Assembly (NCBI GenBank): GCA_035645695.1
Contig: DASQMC010000030.1
Location: 62,001 to 126,000, forward strand
Direction of reading: 5' to 3'
Source of the DNA: JAIVJZ01 sp035645695
GTDB taxonomy: Bacteria; Acidobacteriota; Blastocatellia; Pyrinomonadales; Pyrinomonadaceae
DNA length: 64,000 nucleotides
The position numbers and the translations under genes are program-made. The notes below the pieces were generated by a model. That model was not told where the DNA came from, did no database searches, and saw nothing but the letters and a program-made list of their open reading frames with translations. The stretch's first letter is position 1. Each line of letters opens with the position of its first letter. Below, piece by piece: positions 1 to 10,098 of the stretch.

Positions 1-739
1 GCTTGTTGATGTCGTGGAAGTAAACCGACAGCCCCGCGGGAGACGGGTAGGCGTGAATCTCGAACCACGTTTCGAGCGGCTGGTAGAAAGCCTCGAACCT
101 GACGGCGACTCCGCTCGCCACGGCGTCCTTGAACTGATCGTGGAAAACCGATTGCGCGGCTTCGGGAAACTCTTCCCGGATGTTTTTGCCGAGCAAGTCT
201 GCGCGCCCGCGCCGGAGCAGCGTCTCGCACTGGCGGTTCATATAAGTGAATCGCCACTCGCGGTCGAGCGCATAGAAGGCGTCCGAGATGCTTTCCAGTA
301 TGCTGTGCGCGAACGCTTCGGAATCGCGCAGGCGATCTTCGGCCTCCTTGCGCGCCGTCTCGTTGCGCAGGATTTTCGCGAAGCCGCGAAGCACGCCCGC
401 GTCGTCGCGCAAGGCCATCAACAACCCGTTCGCCCAGAAGCGCGTGCCGTCCCTGCGGACGTGCCAGCGGCGGTCTTCGGCGCGCCCGTCCGCGGCGGCG
501 TCGCGCATCTCCCGCTCACACTCGCCGCGCTCTTTGTCTTCGGGCGTGAAGATGACACAGGAATCGAGGCCGACAAATTCTTCTTCGCCGTAGCCGAGCA
601 GTTTCTCGACGCCGGGGTTCCAACTCGCAATCGTGCCGTCGAGGCCGATGGCGAAGACGGCGAAGTCTTCGACCTTCTCGGCCACGAGGCGGAACAATTC
701 CTCGTTACGGAAAGAAGCGCCCCTCTGGTCTAGTGTCAT
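1..739 (-). CDS. PAS-domain sensor protein, N-terminal part (cut by window edge)
   Basis: An open frame runs from an ATG at 739 to the window edge, giving about 246 residues without a stop. Two PAS-type modules are visible, roughly residues 15-120 and 125-246. The first carries the WNPGVEKLLGY signature and is followed by a PAC-like stretch (RRWHVRRDGTRFWANG). The second carries a FYALDREWRFTYMN core. No signal peptide or membrane segment is seen, so it is probably cytoplasmic. Such tandem PAS proteins usually continue into a histidine kinase or a diguanylate cyclase; the output domain lies outside the window, so the activity cannot be stated. The family call is firm, the function open. Confidence 0.85.
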   Translation of the reverse strand, partial: MTLDQRGASFRNEELFRLVAEKVEDFAVFAIGLDGTIASWNPGVEKLLGYGEEEFVGLDSCVIFTPEDKERGECEREMRDAAADGRAEDRRWHVRRDGTRFWANGLLMALRDDAGVLRGFAKILRNETARKEAEDRLRDSEAFAHSILESISDAFYALDREWRFTYMNRQCETLLRRGRADLLGKNIREEFPEAAQSVFHDQFKDAVASGVAVRFEAFYQPLETWFEIHAYPSPAGLSVYFHDINK

Positions 740-909
740 AGCCTCATCAATTATAAACGGTCTGGAGGTTCGTTCGGTTGACAGTATAGCGGAAGTCGCC
801 GCGCATCACACTTTCGAGGGCGCGCCCGCCGGCGCGTTCGTTTGACGTTACGGGTCTGCAATATCAAAAAGCAGGGGGACGCGGCGGCGCGCGCCCTTAC
901 TCTTTTTAC

Positions 910-1473
910 ATGAATTTGCAGCGTAAAAGCGTGAATTTTCAGTGTAAAACCGTGAATTTGCGGGGTGAAAATCAGGCCGTGACCGGCGTCGTCATCCACG
1001 ACAACGTCATCACCGGCAACCGCAACGGCCTCGACATCAACAACAGCAACGGCCACACCGTCCGCAACAACGTCATCGACTTCAACCGGACGGGACTCAT
1101 CTATCGCAACCAGACCGACTACCATACGGTGGTCGAGAATTTCATCACCAACAACTGGACGGTCGGCATTCTCTTCCTCGACGCGAGCGGCGGCACGAAC
1201 AGCCCCGTGCAGTCGGCCTTGCACTCGACGTTCAGCAACAACAACATCAGCGCGAACTGGTACGGCCAGATCGTAGACCGTCAGACGGGCGGCTCGCTCC
1301 CCGCGCCCGCCGCCACAAATTACAAAAACTTCATCGGCAACTGGTACGGCACGACCACGACCGTCGTCTCCACCACCAACAGCGAGGGTTCAGGCGGCCT
1401 CTTTCGGCGTCTTCCGCCGCGTCTCGGATCGCTCCCGTTCACGGGCTGCCGCGCCCGCCGCAGAGATTCTTGA
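910..1473 (+). pseudogene. Remnant of a right-handed beta-helix repeat protein
   Basis: From about 970 to 1390 the frame encodes Asn-rich rungs (VVIHDNVITGNRNGLDI, VRNNVIDFNRTGLIYRN) typical of secreted parallel beta-helix proteins. There is no signal peptide. The frame enters through three imperfect 21-bp repeats (910-972) rather than a normal gene start, and after about 1390 it loses the helix pattern and ends in Arg-rich, shadow-like sequence. Full-length relatives are many hundreds of residues, so this is an internal piece truncated at both ends. No ribosome site precedes it. I read it as a gene relic, not a functional protein. Confidence 0.7.
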
Positions 1474-1498
1474 CAAGCATTTACCGCCGGAGTATTTT
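1470..1498 (+). promoter_or_regulatory. Sigma-70 type promoter before kinase/regulator pair
   Basis: TTGACA (1470-1475) and TATTTT (1493-1498) are separated by exactly 17 bp. The predicted start of transcription is about 1505, leaving a 200-nt leader before the kinase gene at 1705. Sequence match only. Confidence 0.55.
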
Positions 1499-1704
1499 TC
1501 CATTCGTCCAGATATTCTCAAGAGCCGGTGACTTCCCCTCCACCAGCTATTCTTCAACTCCACCGTTTCACTAAAATAGAGGAACTTCCACGAGCCGACC
1601 GTGTACGGCCGACCGGCAGATCGCAGGACTTCACGCCCCCGCGTGCGGCGTGTTTCCTTTGGCGAGAGAACCCGCAACCACTCCGTTTAAAAGCAAGAGG
1701 GCGC

Positions 1705-3042
1705 GTGAAAAAAAGGAGCAACTTATTCATCATCATCTTCTTCACCGCGCTTACGGTCGCGCTCACCGCGGTCGTCGTTCTGACGTGGGAAAAGCTCCTG
1801 ATGACGCCCTTCTATTCGCTCGTCGAGACGTATTATCCGGGCGATGCCAACAGCGTCGCGCGTTGGAGAATGCAGCAGAGGTTCGAGCACTTCTTCATCT
1901 CGACGGTCGTCGATGTGATCATCGTCTCGCTCCTCCTGCGGATGGTCGGCCGCCAGCAGCGCAAGTTGGCCGCCAGCGAAGAGCGTTACCGGGCTGTCTT
2001 TGAACACGCCAACGACGGCATCGTGATCGTGGCAGCCGCGAGCCGTACGATCATCGAGGTCAACAATAAATTCTGCGAACTCTTCGGATGCCGCTCTCAG
2101 GAGTTGATCGGCAAAGATATCGGCGCGCTCTTATGGGGTGTTGCCGACGGCGAATCCGGCCACAATCTCTCGGCCTTCTTAGACGAGAATTATTGCGCCG
2201 ACGATAAAGAGCTGGCGATCAAGACCTCTTCGGGCGAAGTGCTGCCGGTCTCCGTGTCGTGCAGCGCGCTCTCGATGGACGAAGCGCGCCTGCTCGTCCT
2301 GATCGTCCGCGACTGGTCGATCCGCAAACGCCTCGAAGCGGAGAAGGAGGAGATGCAGCGGCAACTCTTCCACAATGAAAAGATCGCCGCGCTCGGGCGC
2401 GTCGCCGCGCAGGTGGCGCACGAAGTCAAAAACCCGCTCACGGGTTTGCTGCTCTACGCCATGCACTTGAAAAACAAACTGAGCGGCAAATCGGCCGAGG
2501 GCGAACTCGTGCTCTGCGACCGCATGATCGACAGCATCAATCACCTCGTCGGCACGACCGAGCAGATAATGAGTCTCGCGCGCCCCGTCACGCTCGCGCC
2601 GCGCCCGCTCGATCTGAATCAGGTCGTCAAAAAAGTTTTACAACTGCTGCAACCTCAGCTTAGCGCCTACCGGATCGAAGAGCGTCTCGACCTCCCCGAA
2701 ACGGAAGTCATCGCGCTGCTCGACGAAACTTCGCTCACCTCCGCGCTCATCAACCTGACGCTCAATTCGATCCAGTCGATGCCGGGCGGCGGGCGTCTGA
2801 CCGTCAGGACAAATCGCGTGAACGGCACCAGCCGCCTCACGATAGCCGATACGGGCTGCGGCATGACCGCCGAGCAGATCGAGAAAGTCTTCGAGCCTTT
2901 CTACACCACGAAAAGCCAGGGGCTGGGGCTTGGCATGCCCTACGCCAAAAAGGTGATCGAGCAGCACCACGGCGCGATTCACATCGAGAGCCAACCGGAC
3001 GCCGGGACGCGAATCGTCATCGAACTGCCGGCGGAAAAGTGA
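1705..3042 (+). CDS. Membrane sensor histidine kinase (PAS, HisKA, HATPase)
   Basis: This 445-residue kinase should sense a signal and phosphorylate the regulator encoded 11 bp downstream. The frame is open further upstream, but the GTG at 1705 is preferred: AAGAGG lies just before it, and the resulting N-terminus is a short Lys/Arg stretch followed by a membrane helix. A second helix lies near residues 60-82, then a PAS domain (about 91-205). The phospho-acceptor is His239 in the motif VAHEVKNPL. The ATPase domain keeps the N box (NLTLNSIQSM), DTGCGM and GLGLGMPYAKK. The layout matches NtrB-like partners of sigma-54 activators. The stimulus is unknown. Confidence 0.92.
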   Translation: MKKRSNLFIIIFFTALTVALTAVVVLTWEKLLMTPFYSLVETYYPGDANSVARWRMQQRFEHFFISTVVDVIIVSLLLRMVGRQQRKLAASEERYRAVFEHANDGIVIVAAASRTIIEVNNKFCELFGCRSQELIGKDIGALLWGVADGESGHNLSAFLDENYCADDKELAIKTSSGEVLPVSVSCSALSMDEARLLVLIVRDWSIRKRLEAEKEEMQRQLFHNEKIAALGRVAAQVAHEVKNPLTGLLLYAMHLKNKLSGKSAEGELVLCDRMIDSINHLVGTTEQIMSLARPVTLAPRPLDLNQVVKKVLQLLQPQLSAYRIEERLDLPETEVIALLDETSLTSALINLTLNSIQSMPGGGRLTVRTNRVNGTSRLTIADTGCGMTAEQIEKVFEPFYTTKSQGLGLGMPYAKKVIEQHHGAIHIESQPDAGTRIVIELPAEK

Positions 3043-3053
3043 GCAACTAAAAG

Positions 3054-4418
3054 ATGCGTTCATGGGTCAGAATTCTGGTAATAGACGACGAGAGCAGCAT
3101 CACGGGCGCGCTCCAGATGATTCTCGGGGAGCAGGGCTACGAGGTGCAAACCGCCGCCAGCATGTCCGAAGCGGCACGCCTGCTCCGTGGCGGCCGCGCC
3201 TTCGATCTCGTGTTCACCGATCTCCGCCTGCCCGACACGAACGGCTTAGAAGTCCTGAACGGCATCAAGGCCGACAACCCGGATACGGAAGTGATCCTGA
3301 TGACCGCCCACGGCTCGCTCGACATCGCCATCAGCGCGATCAAGCGGGGCGCTTACTACTACGTCGAAAAGCCCTTCACGCCCGACGAGATCGTCATGCT
3401 CACGGAACGCGCGCTGCAATTCGCAGGGATCAAACAGGAGAACCGCGTGCTCAAGAGCACGCTCACGGGCGAGAATGAAGTCTACGGGATGATCGGCCGC
3501 AGCCCGCAGATGCGACGGATTCACGAGACCATCCGCGCCACCGCCCCCTCGGAGGCTTCCGTCCTCATCGAAGGCGAATCGGGCACGGGCAAGGAACTCA
3601 TCGCCACCGCCATACACTTGCAGAGCAAACGCGCGAGCCGCCCCTTTATACGCATCAACTGTGCGGCCTTCCCGCCCGACCTCATCGAATCCGAGTTGTT
3701 CGGCTACAAGCGCGGCGCGTTCACCGGGGCGGATCGCGACAAGCGCGGCCTGATAGAGGTTGCCGCCACGGGCACGCTGCTGCTCGACGAGATCGCGGAG
3801 ATGCCCGTCCACTTGCAGGCCAAGCTTCTGCGCGTGTTGCAGGAACGCAGGCTGCGCCGTCTCGGCGACGAACAGGAGATAGCGGTTGACTTCCGCCTGA
3901 TCTCCTCCACGAACCGCGACACGCTTCAGGCCACGCGCGAAGGACTGCTCAGGGAAGACCTCTATTTCCGCATCAGCACGGTCAAGATCACCGTCCCGCC
4001 TCTGCGCGAACGCCCGGACGATTTGCCGCCGCTCGCGGATAATTTTCTGCAACGCTACGCGGCGCAGTATCAAAAGCAGATTCGCTCCATCTCGCAGCCC
4101 GCCCTCTCGCTGCTCATGCGCTACGACTGGCCGGGCAACATACGCGAACTCGAAAGCGTTATCGAGCGCGCCGTCCTGTTCTGCGAGGAAGAACAACTCA
4201 CGGTCGAGAGTTTGCCCGAACATCTGAAGCCCGCCGGAACGGGTCAGCCTGCGTGCCTTATCCCCCCGCACCTCACGCTCGAAGAGATCGAGCGCGAAGC
4301 CATCGCCCAGACGCTCGAACGCACCGGCGGCAACGTCAAGAAAACCGCGCAGATACTGGACGTGCATCGTCCCACTCTCTACCGCAAGTTAAAACGTTTC
4401 AAACTCATCAACATCTAA
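3054..4418 (+). CDS. NtrC-family sigma-54-dependent response regulator
   Basis: The 454-residue protein has a receiver domain (1-120, phospho-acceptor Asp56 in VFTDLRLPD), a AAA+ domain (about 140-375) with Walker A GESGTGKE, the sigma-54 contact loop GAFTGA and the arginine-finger region, and a C-terminal Fis-type helix-turn-helix (TGGNVKKTAQILDVHRPTLYR). It should activate sigma-54 promoters once phosphorylated, most simply by the adjacent kinase, with which it shares an operon. No sigma-54 site is evident just up- or downstream, so its targets are probably elsewhere. Confidence 0.95.
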   Translation: MRSWVRILVIDDESSITGALQMILGEQGYEVQTAASMSEAARLLRGGRAFDLVFTDLRLPDTNGLEVLNGIKADNPDTEVILMTAHGSLDIAISAIKRGAYYYVEKPFTPDEIVMLTERALQFAGIKQENRVLKSTLTGENEVYGMIGRSPQMRRIHETIRATAPSEASVLIEGESGTGKELIATAIHLQSKRASRPFIRINCAAFPPDLIESELFGYKRGAFTGADRDKRGLIEVAATGTLLLDEIAEMPVHLQAKLLRVLQERRLRRLGDEQEIAVDFRLISSTNRDTLQATREGLLREDLYFRISTVKITVPPLRERPDDLPPLADNFLQRYAAQYQKQIRSISQPALSLLMRYDWPGNIRELESVIERAVLFCEEEQLTVESLPEHLKPAGTGQPACLIPPHLTLEEIEREAIAQTLERTGGNVKKTAQILDVHRPTLYRKLKRFKLINI

Positions 4419-4687
4419 GCCGCCGCGCTTCGTCACATTTCAACGACCCGCGCGAAATAGAGCACGCCGGGCGTCGCTTCACGGCCAAACCTTCGGACGG
4501 GCAATTGTCGCTTCCGCGCAGGTCTTTCCGCGCGCCGTCGTCTATAATGTGACGCTTCCGTCGCGTTTCCCCGCGCGGCGTCAAATTCGCCAATCCAGTC
4601 TTCACCCCGGTCGCGGTCACAGACGGCGGCGTGGCCGGGCAAATGCCCGCTTTAAGGATTAATCGCCGCCGGGAAAAGGAACTCAAC

Positions 4688-5560
4688 ATGCAATCAAAGA
4701 TTACACGCGCGCTCTTTTCATTCATCGCCCTCGCCGCCGTCGTCGCCGCCCTGCCCGCAGGTTTTGCGGATGCGCACGCGGTCGCCGTCGCGCAGCGCAA
4801 ACGCGCCGTCAAGAAAGCGGCGGTCGTCTATTCCTGCCCGATGGACCCGGAAGTGAAATCGAAGAAGCCGGGGCGGTGTCCGAAATGCGGCATGAATCTC
4901 CGCCCGTTGAAGAGCACGCCCGCCGGACACGAAGGGCACGCGGGCGAAGCCGCCCCCGTCGCCGCTACCATCGCGCCCGTCGCGGCGACGGAAACAGCGG
5001 CGAAGGGGACGACCACCGTCGCCCCGAACTCGATCAAAATTCCCGACACGGTCGTTTACGACCAGCACGGCCGGAAACTGAATTTCTACACAGACCTCGT
5101 GCGCGGCAAGACCGTAGCGATCAACTTCATCTTCACCACCTGCACGACGATCTGCCCGCCGCTGACCGCCACCTTCCGCAAAGTGCAGCAGGAACTCGGC
5201 GACCGCGTCGGGCGCGACATCGAGTTGATCTCGATCAGCGTTGACCCGACGACCGACGTTCCCGAAAGATTGAAAGAGTTCAGCGCGAAGTTTAAAGCCG
5301 CGCCCGGTTGGACGTTCGTGACGGGCAGCAAGCCCGAGATCGATCAACTGCTCAAAGCGCTCGGCGCGGCCGTCGGCGACAAGAACGACCACACGCCGAT
5401 GTTGCTCATCGGCAACGACGCCGCGGGCTACTGGACGCGCACCTATGGCCTCGCCCCGGCCGCGACTCTCGTCAAAGTCGTCAACGAAGCAGCCAGCAAG
5501 AGCGGCGGCATGAGCCGGAGCGACTCGCAAATCCGGCTGAACGCCGACAATCGTCCCTGA
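4688..5560 (+). CDS. SCO1/SenC family protein with N-terminal heavy-metal-binding domain
   Basis: SCO proteins deliver copper to, or keep reduced, the CuA site of cytochrome c oxidase in the periplasm. The start at 4688 is preceded by AAAAGGA. Residues 1-32 form a signal peptide. Next comes a small metal-binding module (YSCPMDPEVK ... CPKCGMNL, about residues 43-72) like those found in heavy-metal efflux proteins. The thioredoxin-like SCO domain fills the rest, with the copper motif CTTIC and the distal His in KNDHTPML. The fusion of the two metal modules is the notable point. A TATAAT at 4543-4548 may be part of its promoter, though no good -35 partner is seen. Confidence 0.9.
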   Translation: MQSKITRALFSFIALAAVVAALPAGFADAHAVAVAQRKRAVKKAAVVYSCPMDPEVKSKKPGRCPKCGMNLRPLKSTPAGHEGHAGEAAPVAATIAPVAATETAAKGTTTVAPNSIKIPDTVVYDQHGRKLNFYTDLVRGKTVAINFIFTTCTTICPPLTATFRKVQQELGDRVGRDIELISISVDPTTDVPERLKEFSAKFKAAPGWTFVTGSKPEIDQLLKALGAAVGDKNDHTPMLLIGNDAAGYWTRTYGLAPAATLVKVVNEAASKSGGMSRSDSQIRLNADNRP

Positions 5561-5607
5561 CGGGATTTTTCAAACGGCTTACGCAGTATCGGCGCTCGTT
5601 GGGCTTT

Positions 5608-7074
5608 CTATTGGGCTTTGTCACGCGGGTAACGCTGCAACATGCCCTCTTCGCTCATTAACTTTTCGATGGCGGGAATGTCCATCGGCAGCCAATCGGT
5701 CAGTATGTCCGCGCCCTTGTCCGTGATCACGATAACGTCTTCGAGGCGGATATAAATCTTCTCCTCCGGCACGCGCAGCGCGGGCTCGATGGTGAAAACC
5801 ATCCCCGCGCGAAGCGGTCCGGCGTCCTGCCCCACATCATGCGTCGCCATCCCGACCCAGTGGCCGAGGGTCGAGCGCGGATTCGCCGCCGACCTCCCGT
5901 AGCTCTCGACAAACTCACGCGCGGCGCGCTCATAAACAGGCTTGGAGAAGCGCGTGCGCGCAAGCGCCCCCTGCATGTCTTTGAGGGCTTCGCCTTTGAT
6001 CACGGCGGCGGTCGCGCCCGGCCTGATGTGCTTCAGGATGGCCTGGTAACACTCCAGATAAAAACCGTAGAGTTCGCGTTGCCACGCGTTGAATTTCCCG
6101 TTCACCGGCCACATGCGCGTCACGTCGCTCATGTAGTAACCGACATCGGGGGCGTAATCCATCAACAGGAAGTCGCCGTCCTGCATCTTCCTCTTGCCCG
6201 AATTGTAATGCGGATACCAGGCGTTCGTGCCGCTCGCGACGAGCGAATAATAAGCGTCGCCCTGCGCGCCGTTCCGGTAGTAGACGTATTTGGCGACGGC
6301 ATCCAACTCGTATTCGGAGATGCCCGGCGCGGTCGAGCGCATCGCTTCCATCAGGGCTAGAGACGACAGCCGCGTCGCCTTGCCGATGAGCGCGATCTCG
6401 CGCGGACTTTTGATCAAACGCAGCTTATCGAGCGTGGGCGAGAGGTCTTGAATTTCAAATTGAGGAAAGCGCGTGCGCAGCAATTCGGCGAAACGCCCCT
6501 CGCGCGAGGGACTGGCGTCCCACGGGTCTGAGGCCACGTCGGCCACGGCGCGGATGGCTCCGTCGCGGCTCGTCGCCAGGCCTTCGGCCGGACTGAAAGG
6601 CGTCAGAAGCGTGCGCGCCTGTCCCGTTCGGGCGTAGCGCGCGAGGTGCTCGGCGAGCAATTCCGAGCCATGGACGGCCTGCACGCCGGAGAGTTGTTTG
6701 ATCATCTCGGCGTCTTCGGCGGAGAGAACTTTGCCTTCGACCCGCTCGCGCCCCTCGTTGCGGTGCGGGACGTAGAGCGACGCGCTGCGCTGCGTTGCGT
6801 CGAGCAGCAGGTAGGCGTGCGGCGACTCGACCCCGCACAGGTAATAAAACTCATTCGACTGCCGGAAGCGCGTGAACCCCGCCGGACTCGGCGCGCCCTG
6901 CACGATGGCGATTTTTCCGCTCCCGATCTCGTCATAAACTTTGGCGCGGCGCGCGCTGAATTCTTCGGGCGGGAAATCGGTGGTGAAGAAAGGGATGCCC
7001 TCCTGCGCGGACAGCGTGGCGGGCATCAGCAGCAGCACGCACAGCGCTGCAATCGGCAATCTACTAATTAACAC
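5608..7074 (-). CDS. Secreted Xaa-Pro aminopeptidase-like M24 metallopeptidase
   Basis: The 488-residue protein should remove N-terminal residues ahead of proline from peptides. It begins with GTG after AAAGGAGC and a cleavable signal peptide (about 1-23), so it acts outside the cytoplasm. The N-terminal aminopeptidase P domain spans about 30-190 and the pita-bread catalytic domain about 230-470. Candidate metal ligands are the Asp in LLMDYAPD, the Asp in YMSDVTR, the His in LGHWVGMA, the Glu in VFTIEPAL and the Glu in RLEDVIV, so all five are present. It converges with the SCO gene and opens a minus-strand gene run. Confidence 0.9.
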   Translation of the reverse strand: MLISRLPIAALCVLLLMPATLSAQEGIPFFTTDFPPEEFSARRAKVYDEIGSGKIAIVQGAPSPAGFTRFRQSNEFYYLCGVESPHAYLLLDATQRSASLYVPHRNEGRERVEGKVLSAEDAEMIKQLSGVQAVHGSELLAEHLARYARTGQARTLLTPFSPAEGLATSRDGAIRAVADVASDPWDASPSREGRFAELLRTRFPQFEIQDLSPTLDKLRLIKSPREIALIGKATRLSSLALMEAMRSTAPGISEYELDAVAKYVYYRNGAQGDAYYSLVASGTNAWYPHYNSGKRKMQDGDFLLMDYAPDVGYYMSDVTRMWPVNGKFNAWQRELYGFYLECYQAILKHIRPGATAAVIKGEALKDMQGALARTRFSKPVYERAAREFVESYGRSAANPRSTLGHWVGMATHDVGQDAGPLRAGMVFTIEPALRVPEEKIYIRLEDVIVITDKGADILTDWLPMDIPAIEKLMSEEGMLQRYPRDKAQ

Positions 7075-7122
7075 GAGTTGCTCCTTTGAATGAATAATCG
7101 AAATGGGGCGGCGCGAGCGCGT

Positions 7123-7524
7123 TCAAGCGTTTCCGGGCGGCGCGCTCACCATCTTTCGCAGCAATTGAGATAACGCCTCGCGCGGGTCGGAGCATAGCCC
7201 GGTATGCACGGGCGAAGTCCGAACGATGGTGCTGCGCGGCGCGACGAGCCAATCGAAGCGTGCGCCGCGCGGCAGGCGGCCGATAGCGCCGCCCGCGTCG
7301 CCGCCCTCGCAGATCAAACGGATCGCCTCAAGATGCGCCCGCAACTCGCCCGCGTCCAACCCCGGCGCAAAGGCCGCGAGCCGCCTCTCATCCACCTCGA
7401 ACGCGGCGTCGAGGAACCCGGCCGCCTGACACGAGAGGATCACCCCGACGTTCATAAACTCTTCGCGCTCGGCCTGCGGCACGACCCGCACGACGGCGTA
7501 ATTAAACGAGTGACGATCTGACAC
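7123..7524 (-). CDS. DUF3037 family protein
   Basis: A 133-residue protein with the family hallmarks: an N-terminal FNYAVVRVVPQAEREEFMNVGV block and a C-terminal Leu-rich helix (ALSQLLRKMV). The biochemical role of DUF3037 is not known to me. It overlaps the end of the HipA-like gene by 23 bp, which suggests coupled translation and a joint job. This neighbour pairing is familiar from other genomes. Confidence 0.85.
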   Translation of the reverse strand: MSDRHSFNYAVVRVVPQAEREEFMNVGVILSCQAAGFLDAAFEVDERRLAAFAPGLDAGELRAHLEAIRLICEGGDAGGAIGRLPRGARFDWLVAPRSTIVRTSPVHTGLCSDPREALSQLLRKMVSAPPGNA

Positions 7525-8290
7525 GCGCGGCCTCCTCGACGAAAAGTCGCGGCGCTTCGAGCCGCCGCATCAGGTAGTCGGCGTAAGCCTGCCGAAACTC
7601 CCCCGCGCTCTCGAAGGTGGAGTCCGTGCCGAGCCAAACGTCGGGTATGAGATTCACTATCTCGCCGATGACTTCCGCCGTCAGGCGCGCGGCGAGCGTC
7701 TCGTCAAGCTCACGCAGGAGAGCGGCGGACGGAAGCAGTATGTGATCCTTGACGTGCGCGAACGGGGCGCGGCTGCGCTCAAGATGGTTAGTCCAGGTGT
7801 GATGAAAGTAGAGCGCCGCGCCGTGGTCTATGAGCCAAAGCCCCTTGTGCCACATGAGCATGTTCGCGTTGCGCGGGGTGCGGTCAACGTTCGTCACGTA
7901 GGCGTCGAACCAGACGACGGACGACGCCAGTTCGGGACTGAGACGCTCGACGAGCGGGTCATACGTCACTGAACCCGGCAGGTAATCGAGCGCGAGGTTG
8001 AGCCCGACGCTCGCCTTCAAGAGGTCTTGAATCTCCGGGTCGGGTTCCGCCCCGGCGAGCGCCGCGTCGAGTTCGACGAAGACTATCTCGGGGACGGGCA
8101 GCCCGAGCGCGCGCGCGATTTCGCCCGCGACGAGTTCCGCGATGAGCGACTTCGGCCCCTGCCCCGCGCCGCGAAATTTGAGGACGTAGAGACCGTCGTC
8201 GTCCGCTTCGACGATGGCGGGCAACGAACCGCCTTCACGAAGCGGCGTCACGTATCGCGTCGCTGTTATCGTTCGCACTTGCAAGCTCAC
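7502..8290 (-). CDS. HipA-like kinase family protein
   Basis: About 262 residues resembling HipA-type protein kinases but shorter than E. coli HipA (about 440). Visible elements: a nucleotide-binding Lys in LYVLKFRGAG, a helix with Glu (SLIAELVAGEIARALG), a catalytic-loop-like segment (VTNVDRTPRNANML) and a metal-binding LIDHGAAL in place of DFG. The start is uncertain. GTG at 8290 gives the expected N-terminus (SLQVRTITATRYV); a longer GTG start at 8338 would overlap the upstream stop as GTGA but adds an unlikely tail and lacks a ribosome site. It overlaps the DUF3037 gene. HipB is absent, so a toxin-antitoxin role is speculation. Confidence 0.8.
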   Translation of the reverse strand: MSLQVRTITATRYVTPLREGGSLPAIVEADDDGLYVLKFRGAGQGPKSLIAELVAGEIARALGLPVPEIVFVELDAALAGAEPDPEIQDLLKASVGLNLALDYLPGSVTYDPLVERLSPELASSVVWFDAYVTNVDRTPRNANMLMWHKGLWLIDHGAALYFHHTWTNHLERSRAPFAHVKDHILLPSAALLRELDETLAARLTAEVIGEIVNLIPDVWLGTDSTFESAGEFRQAYADYLMRRLEAPRLFVEEAARVRSSLV

Positions 8291-8334
8291 GCGTGTCTCT
8301 CTCTCAACTCCGAACCCGGCCGCCTCCGGCCATC

Positions 8335-9342
<1,008 letters not shown>

Positions 9343-9345
9343 ATC

Positions 9346-10062
9346 TTATGAATCCGCGCCGAACAGTTTGAGCGAGCGCGAGCGCGCGGCGGCGAGTTTT
9401 TCCAAAAATTCACCGCGCGTGATCTCGCGCGCGCCGAAGGCTCTCATGTGCGGCGTCATCACCTGAATGTCGAGCCAGTCGAGTCCGCGCTGTCGCAGGT
9501 GATCGACGAGATGCAGCAACGCGAGTTTCGACGCGTTCGGCCGCAGGTAAAACATGCTCTCGCCCGCGAACGCCCCGCCCGCGTCAACCCCGTAGAGGCC
9601 GCCGACGAGCGAGTCGCCTTCCCACGCCTCGACGCTGTGCGCGTGTCCGAGTTCGTGCAGGCGGCAATAGGCGCGAAACATATCCGGCGTGATCCATGTG
9701 CCCTGCTCGTCGGCGCGTTTGACGCGGGCGCAGGAGAGAATCACTTCGTGGAAGGCCGCGTCGATGGTGAATCGGTATGGGGCGCGGCGTCTTATTTTCG
9801 AGAGGCTGCGCGGCACTTTCAGATTATCGAACTCGATGATGGAGCGTTCCTGCGGGGAGAACCACGTCAGCGGCCACCCCTCGACAGGCCACGGGAAGAT
9901 GCCGCGTGCGTAAGCGCGCCGCAGATTGAGCGGATGAAGATTTCCGCCGACGGCCACGATGTCGCCGAAGGGCGCTTCGCGCGGGTCGGGGAAATCGATC
10001 AAACTCACGTCCCGTTTGAAAAAGACGGCGGGATGCTGAGTTGCGGTTTCTGTCTCGGACAT
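9346..10062 (-). CDS. aat: Leucyl/phenylalanyl-tRNA-protein transferase
   Basis: Aat adds Leu or Phe from aminoacyl-tRNA to proteins with N-terminal Arg or Lys, creating type-2 N-degrons. The 238-residue length is normal. Recognisable blocks: FPDPREAPFGDIVAVGGNL, ARGIFPWPVEGWPLTWFSP, TWITPDMFRAYCRLHELGHAHSVEAW, VGGLYGVDAGGAFAGESMF and WLDIQVMTPHMRAFGA. The gene lies 36 bp downstream of clpA and close to clpS, which supply the unfoldase and adaptor for the same degradation route. Confidence 0.97.
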   Translation of the reverse strand: MSETETATQHPAVFFKRDVSLIDFPDPREAPFGDIVAVGGNLHPLNLRRAYARGIFPWPVEGWPLTWFSPQERSIIEFDNLKVPRSLSKIRRRAPYRFTIDAAFHEVILSCARVKRADEQGTWITPDMFRAYCRLHELGHAHSVEAWEGDSLVGGLYGVDAGGAFAGESMFYLRPNASKLALLHLVDHLRQRGLDWLDIQVMTPHMRAFGAREITRGEFLEKLAAARSRSLKLFGADS

Positions 10063-10098
10063 GGTGCGGGTGTGAGCCGGGCAATCCTCTATCTCTCG

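Noticed and set aside
14..733. A 239-codon + strand frame at the window start
   Set aside because: The minus strand carries clear PAS domains across the same interval.
3246..4367. A 373-codon minus-strand frame opposite the NtrC-type regulator
   Set aside because: Antisense of a fully recognisable AAA+ regulator.
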